Positions 38,801-50,310 of a DNA stretch of 64,000 nt are shown piece by piece. Positions within the stretch are counted from its first letter, which is position 1. Every line of letters begins with the position of its first letter. A program made the position numbers and the translations under genes. The DNA is from Anas platyrhynchos. Taxonomy: Eukaryota; Chordata; Aves; Anseriformes; Anatidae. The stretch is taken from positions 49,035,501-49,099,500 of the forward strand of contig NC_092588.1 in NCBI RefSeq assembly GCF_047663525.1, in the 5' to 3' direction. The notes beneath the pieces are model-generated. The model did no database searches. It was not told where the DNA came from and worked only from the letters and a program-made list of their open reading frames with translations.

Positions 38801-41800
38801 GTAAATTTGGAACTAAACCACATCAACTGCAAATGCACATATGGGAACACAGTTGATAAAAGCTTTTCTCCAATTTCACCATTTTTTTTCCCCATCCCTT
38901 CATTAAGAAAATTGCAGGAGGGGGTAGAGTGATAATGCTCAACTTGAAAAAGGAGCTGCCTTCTTTTTTAACCAGTGACCATTATAAACTATTTGAAATT
39001 AGGAAAACCAAACCAAAGATTAGACTTATTTCTATGGAATTATATTAAATGAAAAACAATACCAGGGAGACTAATATTCCGAGTCCCTTCTAAAACATAA
39101 ATTTTAATCGTTTAGTTAAATTTCCATGGATCAGAGCATTTTAAAGTTACCTACAGAGAAATGTTTCAAGACCAAACCAAACAGTCCTGCTGTATTATGC
39201 ACGGGAAAGGAAATGGGGAACTCCCTAATTTCAGTCTCAGCTCTTGGTTTTCGTAGCCTAAAATGCTTCATTTGAAGGCTTTTCAGATTGCTCTGACACG
39301 TAATTGACTTTGTCGGCCGTTGCCTTAGCATTAGTATCTGGACTAATGTTTCTGCTTCATGAGCTGCAGAGCATTAGTTCTGCCTCTTTCCCGAGCTGCT
39401 GAGGCCAGATTAAAACATTTCGGTTTGAACTTTTGCTGGAGTTCATTATTGTATACCCAAACGTTCACTTAATCATCTTCATTCCCCCAGTGCCCTGCTA
39501 TGGTTTTCTCCAGGCTTTAACTGCACCACTGCCATAAAAGTGCCGCCCTAGGAAGGCCCTCAGGCTGCTCTGCACCCCGAAGCACAACCCAAAGCACTGC
39601 AACCATCTCAGCCGCCGTGTGTAACCTATTCGGCAGCACCTGCTATGCTCACGCCTTGTATTTTCACCACTCTTTACTCCTGTCCTGCCTACATACGAGT
39701 TAAATGCTCTGCGTCACGTAGCCAGGCAGCTGAGGAATACTACCTCTCGTTTCTTGCCCTACACTCTCTGCAGAAGGGTCTGAATTTCTCTTTAGCAGTG
39801 CCGTCTTGACTCCTATTCAGCTTTAATACCCAGTGGATGGAAGAGATTTGTGCAGCCGTGTAAATCAGTACATGCGACCGTTCATTCGGCAGGGGACTGC
39901 GGTCACACCTGGCTCTCGATGCAGAAAGAGCAGTGGCTGTGAGGGCTCTTCTGGGGACGTGCTGCAATCTCCTGCTTCTGTTGTGTGCTCCAGCACTCGA
40001 GCTTTCCTTTTTAAAGGCAATACTTTGCATGACTTTATTAAACTCGATTCCTGTCCTCCAAAGTGCTCACTTGGACCTGCTTGTGGATTTTAGATGTGGC
40101 ATACACATTAAAACACTCCACGTTACCAGGTCCCAAACTGGATTTTTGCAGGATCCTACTCGATGTGTGCCGCCTGCTCGACAGCTATCAAAAATACCCC
40201 AATTTCCCAGGTTGTTGTGTGCTAGCATTATGGTAACCAGACTCACAATGTGCCTACACCCTTTCCTTTTGGAAAGAGAAGCTGTGCTGGGGCCACCAGC
40301 AGCGAATGGGTGCCACGTCTGTGTTAGCTCACCCAGTGCACCAGGCCGTGCTGTGGGGTGGACAGGTCCATGCCACCTCACAGCCTCTTATAAAACATCT
40401 GACAAAGGAATTCATGTGGGTTTGCACTGACCCGTGTGGGCGTGTAATCCAAGTCAGAGCCCGACACGCAAAGACCTGCAAAGACCACGTGTATTCCCTG
40501 CATCATCGATGAAGCGGCTTTTATTCTTCCCAAATTTATCCCACAGCTCTGAGCGGTCCATGACTCTGCTTACACTGAACAACCCCCAGGAGTCCTCTGC
40601 CTCCCAGGAGTATCAGAGCCTGGTGCCCCTCAGGGGACATCACTCAGCTCCTCCCCGTGCTGAAGCCTTACGACAAGGTCTGTAGATACCTACCACAACT
40701 GCCTGCTTTTCTCAGCTGGGCATTTTAGCCCATGCTGCCCCTCCACTAGATCAGGGCACCTTTGGGGGTTCGTGCAACGCAAGAGGCATCTACACCAGTA
40801 CATTCATGAAGACCACAACTGCAAGAAATGGACTGCCCCTGCTGCCTTGTTCATTTGCCACGGAGCAGAGGAAATGGAGCTGCAGGGGCTCGGTGCAGTC
40901 ATGATTCCTTTCCTTACACCTTTGTGAAATTAAGACACGCAAAGGAAAATGGAGAGGACAAAGGGCCCAGATGCCTCCTCCCCCAACACCTGCCAGGAGA
41001 GCCACCTGCAGCAAGGAGCAAGGTGCTTGCTGTTTCGTTTCACCATACTGCTTGCACTTCCCACACTCTTCTGGGAGCCCCAAGGTGGAATTACACACTT
41101 GCAATGTTGTACTTTGATATTTGCTTACTGGGAAAACCAAACATCTAGATGAGGAGCGTAACTATCTGCACATAATTTAGGAAATACCAATCTGCTTTGC
41201 TAAAAATAAATAAATAAAATGAAATAAAAACTATGTTTCATAGAAAATAGCCTAAAATACCCCCTGGGAGCTAACACTGGGAAGAAATCTTTTTTTTTTT
41301 TTCCTGCCAGTTTCCTGCCAGTTGCAGGGTAGCAATGGCAGATTGCAAACTGATGCAAATTGAAAAGATGCAAACATCAGTCCTCTGGAATGTTATTTCT
41401 TCCAGGAAAACATGCTCAGCTATGGTCTTCTGGGTGACTAAAATGGTTGGAGATGGTTAAGGCTGTCCTCAAACCTCGATATTTTGAGAAATTAGGTGTG
41501 GAAGCTTGAGTCATGAGAGGCTTTCTTGTGAAATGGCTGGCAGAAGGAGCATGCCGGAGAACCTCCCGTTTGGCGATTCTGTGAGAGCACGACCTGTCAT
41601 TGCAATTTGGATTATCCACTGACTCCTCGTATCACCACAACAAGTCCCCTCTCCTCTGGCATGCTGCTAATCTTTGCCTACGCGCATGTGCGCCTACGGA
41701 GGGGGAAACAGGTTTAATGACACACACTAAGGAAGAAGTAAAGGTCACAGTGTGCGGGTACACGGTGCTGTGTAGTGCGATAGAAGCAGAAGAGCAACAC

Positions 41801-42607
41801 ACGGTGCAGATCTGTGCTTTACCCCCTTTCTCCTCTGCTGACCCCACTTCTTGGCTCTGTGAGAGCCGGTGGAAGTTCTGCTGTGGCACTCCACGGGGCC
41901 AAGGAGCTAACTAACCTCCTGCTGTGGTGAAACATCTCTGTAGAGGGATAAACTGCTGGTTTATCCCTGTTGGTGTATTTTGGCTGCCCTGAAGACACTG
42001 GCATAACCAGAGGACAACACCTCTGTGGCACAACTATTTCTTCCCCGCACAAACGCCGGCATTGCCACAGGTAAGCCCACCACACTAAACCGTGACAGCA
42101 GCAGAGTAAGCGCTTGGTGTCTGAAAAAGTTACGTGGAAAGCATCCACACTGAGCAGATTTTGGTGACATCCAAGCACTTCAAACCACAACCCAACCCCG
42201 CAATGCCCGGAGGCGCCTCCTGGTCCTTCGGTCGGCTGCAGCCCCCGGGCTCTGCGACCACCCCCGGGACCCCTCCTCACCCCCAGGGGGACCAGGCACG
42301 GAGCTGCTGCCGTCTCTGACAGCCCTGCCTCCCCACCCCCCCCACCAGCCCAGCGCCCACAGCCGGCCTCCCCTCGCCGCTTCACCTCTTCATTTTGTCA
42401 TTTCTACCCCCAAAACGCAGCAGCCCCCCGGTGGTGGTGGTTGGGGGGGGGGCTGCGAGGGGCGGCTCTCACCTGCCCGGCGCGCAGCGCCAGCTGCACC
42501 GCCAGCTCCAGGCACTCCTTCCAGGGGTCCCCGCCGCCTCCTCCTCCTCCTCCTCCTCCTCCTCCCGCAGCCCCTTCCTCCTCCTCCTCCTCCCCGCACG
42601 GCTTCAT
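23801..42607 (-). CDS. IMPA2: IMPA2, inositol monophosphatase 2 (complete, 8 exons, 301 aa)
   Basis: Minus-strand coding exons: 42473-42607, 37983-38116, 32518-32622, 31093-31138, 28630-28738, 25086-25194, 24780-24931, 23801-23916. They sum to 906 bases, 302 codons with stop, and every junction keeps frame. The enzyme hydrolyses myo-inositol monophosphates to free inositol and phosphate using Mg2+ in the cytosol, and the family is lithium-sensitive. Key residues are visible: Glu94-Glu95 in FIAEEST, the motif WIIDPVDGT (Asp114, Asp117), and the C-terminal metal motif [10 protein letters not shown] (Asp244). The end is HYRRDDEN. Human IMPA2 is 288 aa; the extra length is a Glu/Gly run at residues 6-26. 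The start MKPCGEE aligns with the human start, but the frame stays open upstream to an ATG at 42826, so an extended form is possible. IMPA1 is excluded by closer match to the IMPA2 text [17 protein letters not shown]. Neighbours: CIDEA downstream on the same strand, MPPE1 upstream and divergent. Confidence 0.96.
24035..24095. repeat. Imperfect 24-bp direct repeat with an internal hairpin
   Basis: 'agcttcttttggggtgagaa' (from 24035) recurs as 'agctctttttggggtgagaa' (from 24072). Between the copies, 'tgagaagga' (24049-24057) pairs perfectly with 'tccttctca' (24062-24070) across a four-base loop. It lies in IMPA2 intron 7. Confidence 0.8.
25413..25437. repeat. T15-A10 palindromic homopolymer junction
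   Basis: Fifteen T immediately followed by ten A, in IMPA2 intron 5; self-complementary low-complexity DNA. Confidence 0.9.
29070..29155. repeat. Possible ancient CR1/L3-like fragment
   Basis: 'aaggccagattctgaatg' followed by 'gtgagcagttacatctcg' and 'agtcccattaactttggc' resembles old amniote repeat 3' ends of the 'ggccagattctga... gtcccattgacttcaatgg' type. In IMPA2 intron 4. Family from memory only. Confidence 0.45.
29580..29765. repeat. Possible MIR/CORE-SINE-like relic
   Basis: 'ctaaatgacttgtccaaggg', then 'agtcagtaacaagatcaagg' and 'ctccaaaatcttttcctgct', follow the order of the mammalian MIR 3' half ('taagtgacttgcccaaggtc... cagtggcagagcc'). In IMPA2 intron 4. Degraded and uncertain. 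Confidence 0.4.
35425..36272 (+). mobile_element. CR1 LINE, about 0.85 kb, 5'-truncated
   Basis: Plus-oriented copy in IMPA2 intron 2, antisense to the gene. It covers the end of the reverse transcriptase region ('caacaaggcccagtgcgagg', 'gagaccccacctggagcact') and the full 3' segment to 'ccattctgtgatcctatga'. The frame around 35835-35985 reads the typical [20 protein letters not shown] block. Stops and frame changes elsewhere show a dead element. It is the most complete CR1 in the window. Confidence 0.93.
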
Positions 42608-43050
42608 AGCGGCGGCGGCGGCGCCGGCTCCGCCGAGGAGCGGCGCGGAGGAGGAGGCAGGGAGGGAAGGGAGGAGGACGAGGAGGAGGGCGGCTGCTGT
42701 CACTCGCAGCCCCAGCACCGCCCCAGCCGAGGGAGCGGCGGCTGCCGGGGGAAGGCGGGCAGAGGCAGCTGGCCCCTCATTTGAGGTGAGCCCCAGGAGG
42801 GCGGAGAGGGGCTGGGGGTGCTCCATGGGGCGGCATGTGGGGGCTGCCCGGCTCCCCCCCCCCCCCCCCCACCGCCATCACCGTCCCCGTCCCGCCCCGC
42901 CTGACATGGCCGCCGCCGGGCCTGCAGCGGCGCCGCGCTGCGTTGGGAGCCCCGAGCCCAGCCGAGTCCCCCGGCCCGGTTTTGCTGCCCTAGGCTAAAT
43001 GGGCGGCGTTTTGCTGCCCTCGGCAGCTTTCTGGGTCGCCTGCACCGGCT
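42473..43050 (-). promoter_or_regulatory. IMPA2: CpG island at the IMPA2 promoter and first exon
   Basis: Very GC-rich, CpG-dense block covering IMPA2 exon 1 and several hundred bases upstream. It includes a run of 17 C at 42854-42870 and, just beyond, 12 G at 43093-43104. Position and composition fit a TATA-less housekeeping promoter; the start site was not located. Confidence 0.7.
42536..42600. repeat. IMPA2: Trinucleotide (CTC/GAG)n inside IMPA2 exon 1
   Basis: Two GAG/GGA-type tracts on the coding minus strand, separated by a short spacer. The first is read as GAG (Glu run from residue 6), the second as GGA (Gly run to residue 26), so one repeat type yields two different homopolymers. 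Confidence 0.9.
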
Positions 43051-43104
43051 GGGGGTTGTGTGAGGGAGACAGGGCGCGATCCTTATCGGGGAGGGGGGGG
43101 GGGG

Positions 43105-46100
43105 AACCCGCCTGGGGGCAGGGGGCGACGCGGGGCCGGTGCTGAGGGGAGAGGGAGCCGGCGTGAGGGGAGAAGTGGCACCAGGAAGGGCAAGGGGGCA
43201 AAAAATAAATGCCCAAGCCTCCATGGATTGTGGTGCAGGAATTCAACTTCATTCTTTCGATTTCTAAGCTGCACTGTGGCAGTGGGTGCCGCAAAGAGAG
43301 CAACCCTGTCAGTCTACTTAGCAAAACGCCTTGTAGCCCCCTTTCCTAAAAAACAAACCAGCAATGAACTCTTAGAAGGTAAATTTACTAATACCCTAAA
43401 TTTAAAAAATCACTTAAGGTGTGAAATTATGTTTTTTTTGCTTGAAGGAATCATTACCAAACATCTGTCGATCCTTTTGCTTATTGTGCTGTTTCCTCAG
43501 ACCTTGTATCCTTATATAAGATCAGTTCGCTAAGTGCTATAGCCCTATAAGCATCGTATAATTTGGGATAGAATCACTCTGGATTCTTCCCTAGGCTCAG
43601 CTACCTACAGGTTTTAGAAATTTGGGCCTTTTATTGGTGCTGTGCTCAGCACAGCCTGAAGTGACTTCAGGGCCTTGCCAAGAGAACTTCTGTGCTGAGG
43701 CACTAACAAACTGGTGAGATGTAGTGAAAACAGCCTTAACTTGGTAAAAAAGAAAACCTGTAGCTACCTATGGCTTTGCAATCTAAGAAGCATCTCAGAC
43801 CGTGGTAGAGCGTCTGTGTTTTCTCACTTTTTCCATTAAAAAGCAACTTTTAGTTACTGTTTTGGCCAATGGTAAAACAGCGTGTACCTTCTGCAGAAAC
43901 TGAGTGGATGTTACTGTGATGCAGAGCAGATGGCTTCCTCTCTCGTGTCTCAGACCTGCTGCAACATTTGGAGTTTGTTGTGGTTAGGCTGCTATCTGAA
44001 ACATCTCTTTAACTTGTGCTTTACAAACAGGGCAGTGTGAATGACAGTACAGTAGGTGGGATGCAGAAATACCCTCACTAGAGATGGTTGTAGGAAGTCA
44101 GTGGCACGGTGAGATACTGTTGCAAAGAGGGGAAAGTGCTCCTCTCAATATTTTTCCAAGCAGGAGGAAGTTCTCTGTAAGTAATGTGTGAGTGGCACTT
44201 GGAAAATGAGCGACTCCGTCTGGCTCTGTAAAACTTCCCCAACTTTCTTTTCCCTCTGGTGGTAGAATATTAGTAAAAGGGTCACAGAAGACTGAATTTC
44301 AAAGGCTAAAATAACAACTGAATGAACCCTCGGATTTTACAAATTCATTCCAGTTGTGGTAAAAGATTGGAAAATGAAACTAAAAAGCCAAGAAGAGTAC
44401 TTTGAAAAATACTGACTGCAGCTATTATTTTAAGACCCTTCAAAGTCCTTTGCAAAAAATATTGTTGCCTGTAAGTCTTATGAAGAGATGGCAATACTTC
44501 TCTTCATCCTTCTATTCAGTGGTGACTGCTTTCTGACTACTGTTCTGAAGTTTTTTCAAACCTTCCTTCGTCTAGACCTGCAGGGCAGCGTGAGCTGCCA
44601 GGTGCTGCTGAACATCCGTGTGGTTCAGGGTAAGCTGCAGTTGCTCTCTGCCTGCTGGATCAGGCTCGTGGCTCACCTTTCGTAGCTGCCAAGCTCTTTC
44701 ATAACCTCTGATCTTTCATAACCCTAAGTGCTAGCCAGTTCCCCTCACATGCCTTTCATAATCTACACACACACACACGCCACACGTTTCATCTCCTCGA
44801 CTTGCTGTAGACTCATCCTAGATGAACTAGAAATACTGGTGCTTCGTCGGTCTGAATTCTTCCCAGCCTTGACCTGGTTCTTGCAGAGGTCAGATTTCCT
44901 TCCCCGAGACCCAGGACGCTCAACAGAGGGGAAAACCTGTTACAAAACGGAGAGCAGAGCGTAAACCTGCATTTCCTTTTCTCACAGGCTGTGAAGCCCT
45001 TATTGACTTGCATGCTACCTAGCGGGTGTACTGTGTGGTATTCTCTTTCATTTCCATTTCTACACTGTCACACGGTATTTCTCGGTGGGGCCGCTGTCTG
45101 TGCCACCCGGAGATCCAGCCTGTCCCACAGCCAGCCTGGTCTGCACTACCAAAAGCAGGGTCACTCGGAAGGGAAGCTGCTGCAGCTGAAATTGGTTTAA
45201 TTACGCCTCAGCCGACAGTTCCCCATTCTCTTCTTTGACAGTAATTGCACGCTGTGGTGATGCAATCACATTTGTTGGAGTTTTTACAGAAAGGGAGAGT
45301 GACCTCCTCTAGCTCGCCAGCCAGTGCTGTGGAAGCCACAGATGTCTTCATACACACGCAGCTGTCACTTTGCGGGCCTGATGGATGATCTCTTAATAGG
45401 AAATTAAACGGGAGAGCAAGTGACTAACAGCTTTAATAAAAACAGAGAGGGGAGGGGGGGGAAAAGGGAAGTAATCTTTTGGAATTATTAGCCTGATGGT
45501 GTGAAAGAGCATTTCCTCAGCATGACAGCCAGGGGCTTGCTGCACTGTTATTAAAGCACTTCAGTGTGATTCCGTACAGATGGTCTTTTTACACAGCATA
45601 GGATTATATCGGATTAGTCACATAAAATTGTTGTTTACTGTTTTCAGCCCTTTTCCCTGGAGCTTCTCTCAGTATCCCATGAAGAATGAAGTTTGAGGCT
45701 GAGGGCCTGCCTGTAAGAGGCAACCTGATGATGAGAAACCTCTTGTTTGTGCAGAGTGCTACGGTACTGTAGTTTTGTGTAATGGCTGTGTTGCAGTGAA
45801 CAGATTTGATAACTGATAAAGAGGTTACTTGGCCCAGCTTTTTGTTTCGTCCTGGGAATACAAGAAGGGAATGTAAACTGTAAGGAGATGTTCTCGTTTC
45901 TTGCTGGATTCCCCTGAAGAACTGTGCAGATGCCAGTTCTGCTCCATCAGAAACAATTAGGAGTTTCCGACGTTGGCACCGTTTCTTGTAATGCTCATTA
46001 GTGACTCTGGTCCGCTCATTAGTGGCTCTGGTCTGCACTGTTCTCTGTGGTGTGTTAGTTGTTTCCTGTGTTTCTTTTCTGTCATTCAGAGTCACATCCT

Positions 46101-47005
46101 GACGGCCTTTCTTCTCTACATGCAGGAGGCCCCAAGATCACTGCTCGGGTAGTGCACATTCTCCCTCCTGCCACAAATTAACAAAAATTCTCCAGCAGAA
46201 CGTGGCCTTCAAATCTGTTCTGAGAGCTCGTTAGTGTGGAAATCAAGATTTTGGCTTCAAGATCTGACAGATAATGGTGAAAGGGCCTCCTTCGGTGTTT
46301 TCAAGCTGGTTCAGTCACTCCGGGAAATTTTCCCTTCCAGGAAGGACGGCTGAGATAGCTTTCCTGGGGTGTGATTGCCTTTGATTCTCCACTGAAAGGT
46401 GGTTTTCCTCTCCAGAGGGAGATCTGGGGACAAGGTAATACAGTCCTGAGCTGTTACTGTTTTTCCTAGATATCTCTGAATGTAGAATAAGGTGTGGGTC
46501 TTTTTTCCTGGCCTCGAGGGGAGAAGTGGCAGACAGTCTCTGCCTTAGTCTCTGTAGCCTAGTTTTGTGTAAAAAGTGTTACCTTCGTTTGGCTTTTTCA
46601 ACTTAAAGGCTAAATTGATGTCCTCTTATTCTTATGTATTATGAGGAAAGATTCATTGTTTCTAATTCTGCAAATCCAACCATGTTTTTGTGCTTTTTTC
46701 TCTTGATGTGTGGGACATACTGCTCAACTTTTGAACGGAATTCTGAACTTCGTATTATTTAGCTCTCAATTTTATATTAATCTCCCATCTTGTGGTTGTG
46801 CCGTGGCTCAGGAAAGCCAGACTGCTTCTTCTCCCTATTTGAGGGAAGGTTCCTGAATGAAAGCTGGGTTATTGCTTTCAGATCCAAGCTTAAGACAAGA
46901 TGAGGGTCTTTCCTACCCCCACGTTGGCCCATCGGTTTGAGGTTGTGCCATGATGTTTCAGTCTGTCAGATTGGCAGTGGATTAGGCCAAGGAGCCTAAT
47001 GGGGA
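43105..47005. other. Intergenic DNA upstream of IMPA2
   Basis: No exon chain found. It contains a 21-base tandem duplication (45993-46034) and a short CA run near 44768. The longest frame, 45604-46095 minus, spans that duplication, has no recognisable domain and no partner exons. Distal regulatory DNA for IMPA2 or a non-coding transcript is possible but not visible by eye. Confidence 0.5.
45993..46034 (+). repeat. 21-bp tandem duplication
   Basis: 'gctcattagtgactctggtc' at 45993 is followed directly by the same unit with one G/A difference in the body and one at the end ('gctcattagtggctctggtc' at 46014). Confidence 0.92.
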
Positions 47006-47659
47006 GTGGTGGTTTTACCCCGCTGGGCAGCTGCTCTCTCACTCCCCCTCCTCAAAGGAAAAGGGAGAAAATACAATGGTAAAGGGCTCAGGCGTTGAGG
47101 TAAGGACAGGGAGATCACTACCAGACCAGAACACTGAGAAACTAAAAGCAAACTAAAAACACCTCCCCACCATCTACCCTTTTCTTCCTCCTCCCCCTGA
47201 GTGGCCCAGGGGAATGGGGAATGGGGGCTGTGGTCATTCCCTAGCGCTTCGTCTCTGCTGTTCCTTCAGGGTCGCTCTTTCCCCCTGCTCCACGTGGGGT
47301 CCCTCCCATGGGACAGCCTGCTCCACCAGAGGCCTCTCCACAGGCCACAGGGGAACTGCTTCTCCAGTGCTGGAGCACCTCCTGCCCTCCTTCTGCACTG
47401 ACCTTGGGGTCTGCAGGGTTGGTTCTCACCCCTCTCTCCCAGCTGCAGTTGCACAGCAGTTTTTTTCCCTTTCCTAAATCTTCTTTCCCAGAGGCCCAAC
47501 GAGCCTCACTCCCTGGCTCAGCTCTGGCCAGCAGCAGGTCCTTTTTGGAGCCGGCTGGAGCTGGCTCTGCTCTGACATGGGGCAGCTGCTGGGCTCTGCT
47601 CACAGAGGCCACCCCTGCAGCCCCCTGCTACCAAAACCTTGCCATGTGAACCCAATACA
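47006..47659 (-). mobile_element. Solitary endogenous-retrovirus LTR, minus orientation
   Basis: Read on the minus strand, the element begins TGTATTGGGTTCACATGG near 47659 and continues through 'ccatgggagggaccccacgt', 'ggggaggtgtttttagtttg' and 'ggaggggg', ending near 'gtaaaaccaccact' at about 47006. As I remember, this is a widespread avian ERV LTR (ERVL/GGLTR-like) starting TGTATTGGGTT and ending in AACCCACCACA. The usual 'AATAAA'-bearing middle part seems deleted. No internal retroviral coding region is attached on either side, so it is a solo or partial LTR. A clean target-site duplication was not seen. Confidence 0.65.
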
Positions 47660-50194
47660 TTAAATTTCTACGTGTTTTTCCAAAGGCATGTAGATTTTCA
47701 CAGGAGAATTTAATTCCTGGAAAATCTCATGAGGCTAGTCTTGCGAGGGTCAAAATGACATACGCTGTCCTTTAATCTGTGTGGAAAAAAGGCTGTGCTT
47801 GGAGTTATCATGGGGTTGCATCAAGTAATCCTGTGCTCAGAGATTTTCTGACAAATTAAATCAATGATTTTGGTGCATATGTAGCTGAAAAAATGCTACG
47901 GGTCACATTCCTGCCGCTTGGCAATAAGTAGTGGGCTCAACACCAAGGGAATCAATGACATTGTCATTTGTGTGTGCCAGCATGAAATGTGTCTCAGTTC
48001 AAGCCAAGCTGAGTTAGAAATGCAAGGAAAAAGGAGTATGTTCAACAAACTGCTTGAGTAACAGCGCAGGGAAATGCTTCTGCTGTAATTATTTACAATG
48101 AAAAGAAAGTATTTTAATGGCATTTCATACAGCTATTGACAAGTTTTTTAAAAATTGCGTATTGCTAATCTCTGGAAAATGATTGTTTCCTAATGAAGTA
48201 CAGAAAATCCATTTATTGTTTGTATATACATGCAGGCTAACATTATCTTTTGATTTTGAATGCTTTGATATCTGATGTCTCGTGTTACCTAGCCTCGGGC
48301 CGTTTTTGTAGATCTATTGAGTATCTTTAATTTGGAGGAATGGATGCTTGCTTTGAAGTGGAGCCACCCAGAATCAGTGATTGTTTTTGAAAGCGTTTGC
48401 TCATAGTGTGCATGAACCTACAAGAGATTCAGCTGTAGCTTTTTCCAAGAGTTTGAAGATACAAGTGGTGTTTTTTTGTTTGTTTGTTTTTGTTTTTTTT
48501 TTTTTTTCATTTAAACCAGTGCTTGTTTGATTAAAATTTGAATCTTATGTAGGCTCCTTGCACGTCTAGCTGCATAGTTCTGGCTGTCATAGACCTGGCT
48601 GTCATCATCTTCATCCATCTATCTTTGATTCCCACACCAGCTCTGGAAAAGCAGGACAGAGGGAGGCTGTGTAGCTTGTTTTCTCAGTCAGAAATCAAGA
48701 ATTCTGGTTTCCTTTTAACTCTCTTCACTCGTTTCCCTACTTTTCTGCATGTTGGTTTCCAGTCCATAGATGTTCTGCTTGTAACATTTTCAAGTTCTGA
48801 AAATATTTGGATCTTACAAAGCGTGCATAGCCGCCGCATTGTTGTCTGCTCCTATTTATTGTTTTTGTGGAAGGATCAAAGAAAAAGGGTCTGCAGATTG
48901 CACATCTGAGAATGACCCAAGACATACTGTGGGCCCGTTTTCTTTGCTACTTCTGACCTATCTAGGATGCTGCCTGAGTTCTGCCCAGTGCTGCACCTTC
49001 CATGCCTGCTCTAGTTTCTCTGGAAGCCCTGCCTTAATCCATCTGTGCTTCCTCCTCTTGTTTTAGTGCTCCACCAGTAGTATTAAAAATATCCCAAACA
49101 CTTGCATACCATAAGGATATAAGTCATAACAGTGCTTGCATGTTCTTTATAAAATAACCATATTCAAGTGGCCTTGCTTTCTATACTATGACTATCAATT
49201 TTGACTAGTCCTGACGTTCCCAGTGTTGAGGAAAAAATAGTTATCGTACTCACACTATGAGGTACTGCTGTGTTGGATGCATCGGGGACCACTGTGCTGA
49301 TCATTCTTCACCATGCCGCCTTGTTCTGTGGCTTCCCTTTGTCTTTATTTTTGAAATAGTCATTTTAAAACCAGTTTTGCAAAGTATCAGAATTATAGAT
49401 GGGTATTCTCTTCTTCTAAGTTTACTCTTTAAAGTTAGTAGCAGAATCATTGAAATGTTGGTCCCTGGTCCGTTTGTGAAAACCTGTGGTGAAGGAGGGA
49501 GAAGTACACAAATTTTTCTGCCTTTATGTTAAGGGATGTTTCCCTGCCACCCAACTGAAATAATCTCTGTTTGAAAGCAACTTTATTTCTGCTCATCCTT
49601 CCTGTAGAGGATATAAGGAGCTATTATTACCGTCGTTGCAATAACCAAAGATTAAAAAGAGAGTGACAAGGATTCTTGGCAGTCTACTTTATTGACTAAA
49701 CCCTTCCTGATAACCTGTATTTTCTGCCTCGTGTCATTTTTATTCCTGTTTTCTGGACTCCTCAGGACCTTACCACCATGGCACTGCTGGCCTGTGTTCA
49801 GCTTGAGGTCTATTACATCCCCTCTCCCCTTTTCTTTCTATTTTTTTTGTCTTTGTACTGCTACTGTAGATGTTTACGTCCAGCTTTATTTCAATAAAAG
49901 ACTTTGTAGTTTTTACAGCACTAAGTTTCAACGGGTGGTTCAGCAATGCTAGTAGCTGATCGGAGTAGCAGTTTTATTGTCAGGCTTCTTGGGGACAAGG
50001 CGGTTTGTCAGGGGCCCCCAAAACTAGGAGTGGTTCGTCTGTTAATTACGGAGCCATGAAGAAACCCTCAGGGACAGCAGGCCTGGCCACGCCATTTCCC
50101 CCCAGGTGCTCAGGGCTTGCTGCTCCACGAACACCACATGCCAAATACACACACACGCGAAAAAATAAAGGACAAAAAAGCCCCTAATATCGGT
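47660..50194. other. Intergenic DNA before the coiled-coil gene
   Basis: AT-rich, then CT-rich DNA with T-runs (48471-48509). Frames of up to 95 codons at 48625-49952 on the plus strand are rich in Phe, Leu and Ser, as expected of pyrimidine-rich non-coding DNA. An AATAAA at about 49893 has no identifiable upstream gene. I see no supported gene. Confidence 0.5.
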
Positions 50195-50310
50195 TAACAC
50201 CACAGGAGCCGCGGCCGCCTCAGGGCCGTGCCCGCCGGAGGGCCCCGCCGTTGCCATGGCGACCGCGGCCATGGCGCTGCCGCCGGCCCACCGCTGCCTG
50301 CAGGTGAGCT
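50195..50310 (+). promoter_or_regulatory. Short CpG-rich promoter of the coiled-coil gene
   Basis: A sharp GC- and CpG-rich patch ('gagccgcggccgcctcaggg' and following) starts about 60 bases before the start codon and covers exon 1. It includes 'gttgccatggcgac', which resembles the RFX X-box half-site GTTGCCATGGCAAC seen at ciliary gene promoters; the sequence spans the start codon itself. No TATA box is evident. Confidence 0.5.

Noticed and set aside
39933..40430. 165-codon plus-strand frame in IMPA2 intron 1
   Set aside because: Leu/Pro/Cys-rich composition of GC-rich non-coding DNA; no partner exons or motif recognised.
45604..46095. 163-codon minus-strand frame
   Set aside because: No recognisable domain, no flanking splice sites with matching phases, and it reads through a local tandem duplication; likely chance.
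47201..47649. Overlapping long frames on both strands
   Set aside because: They lie wholly inside the LTR, which is non-coding.
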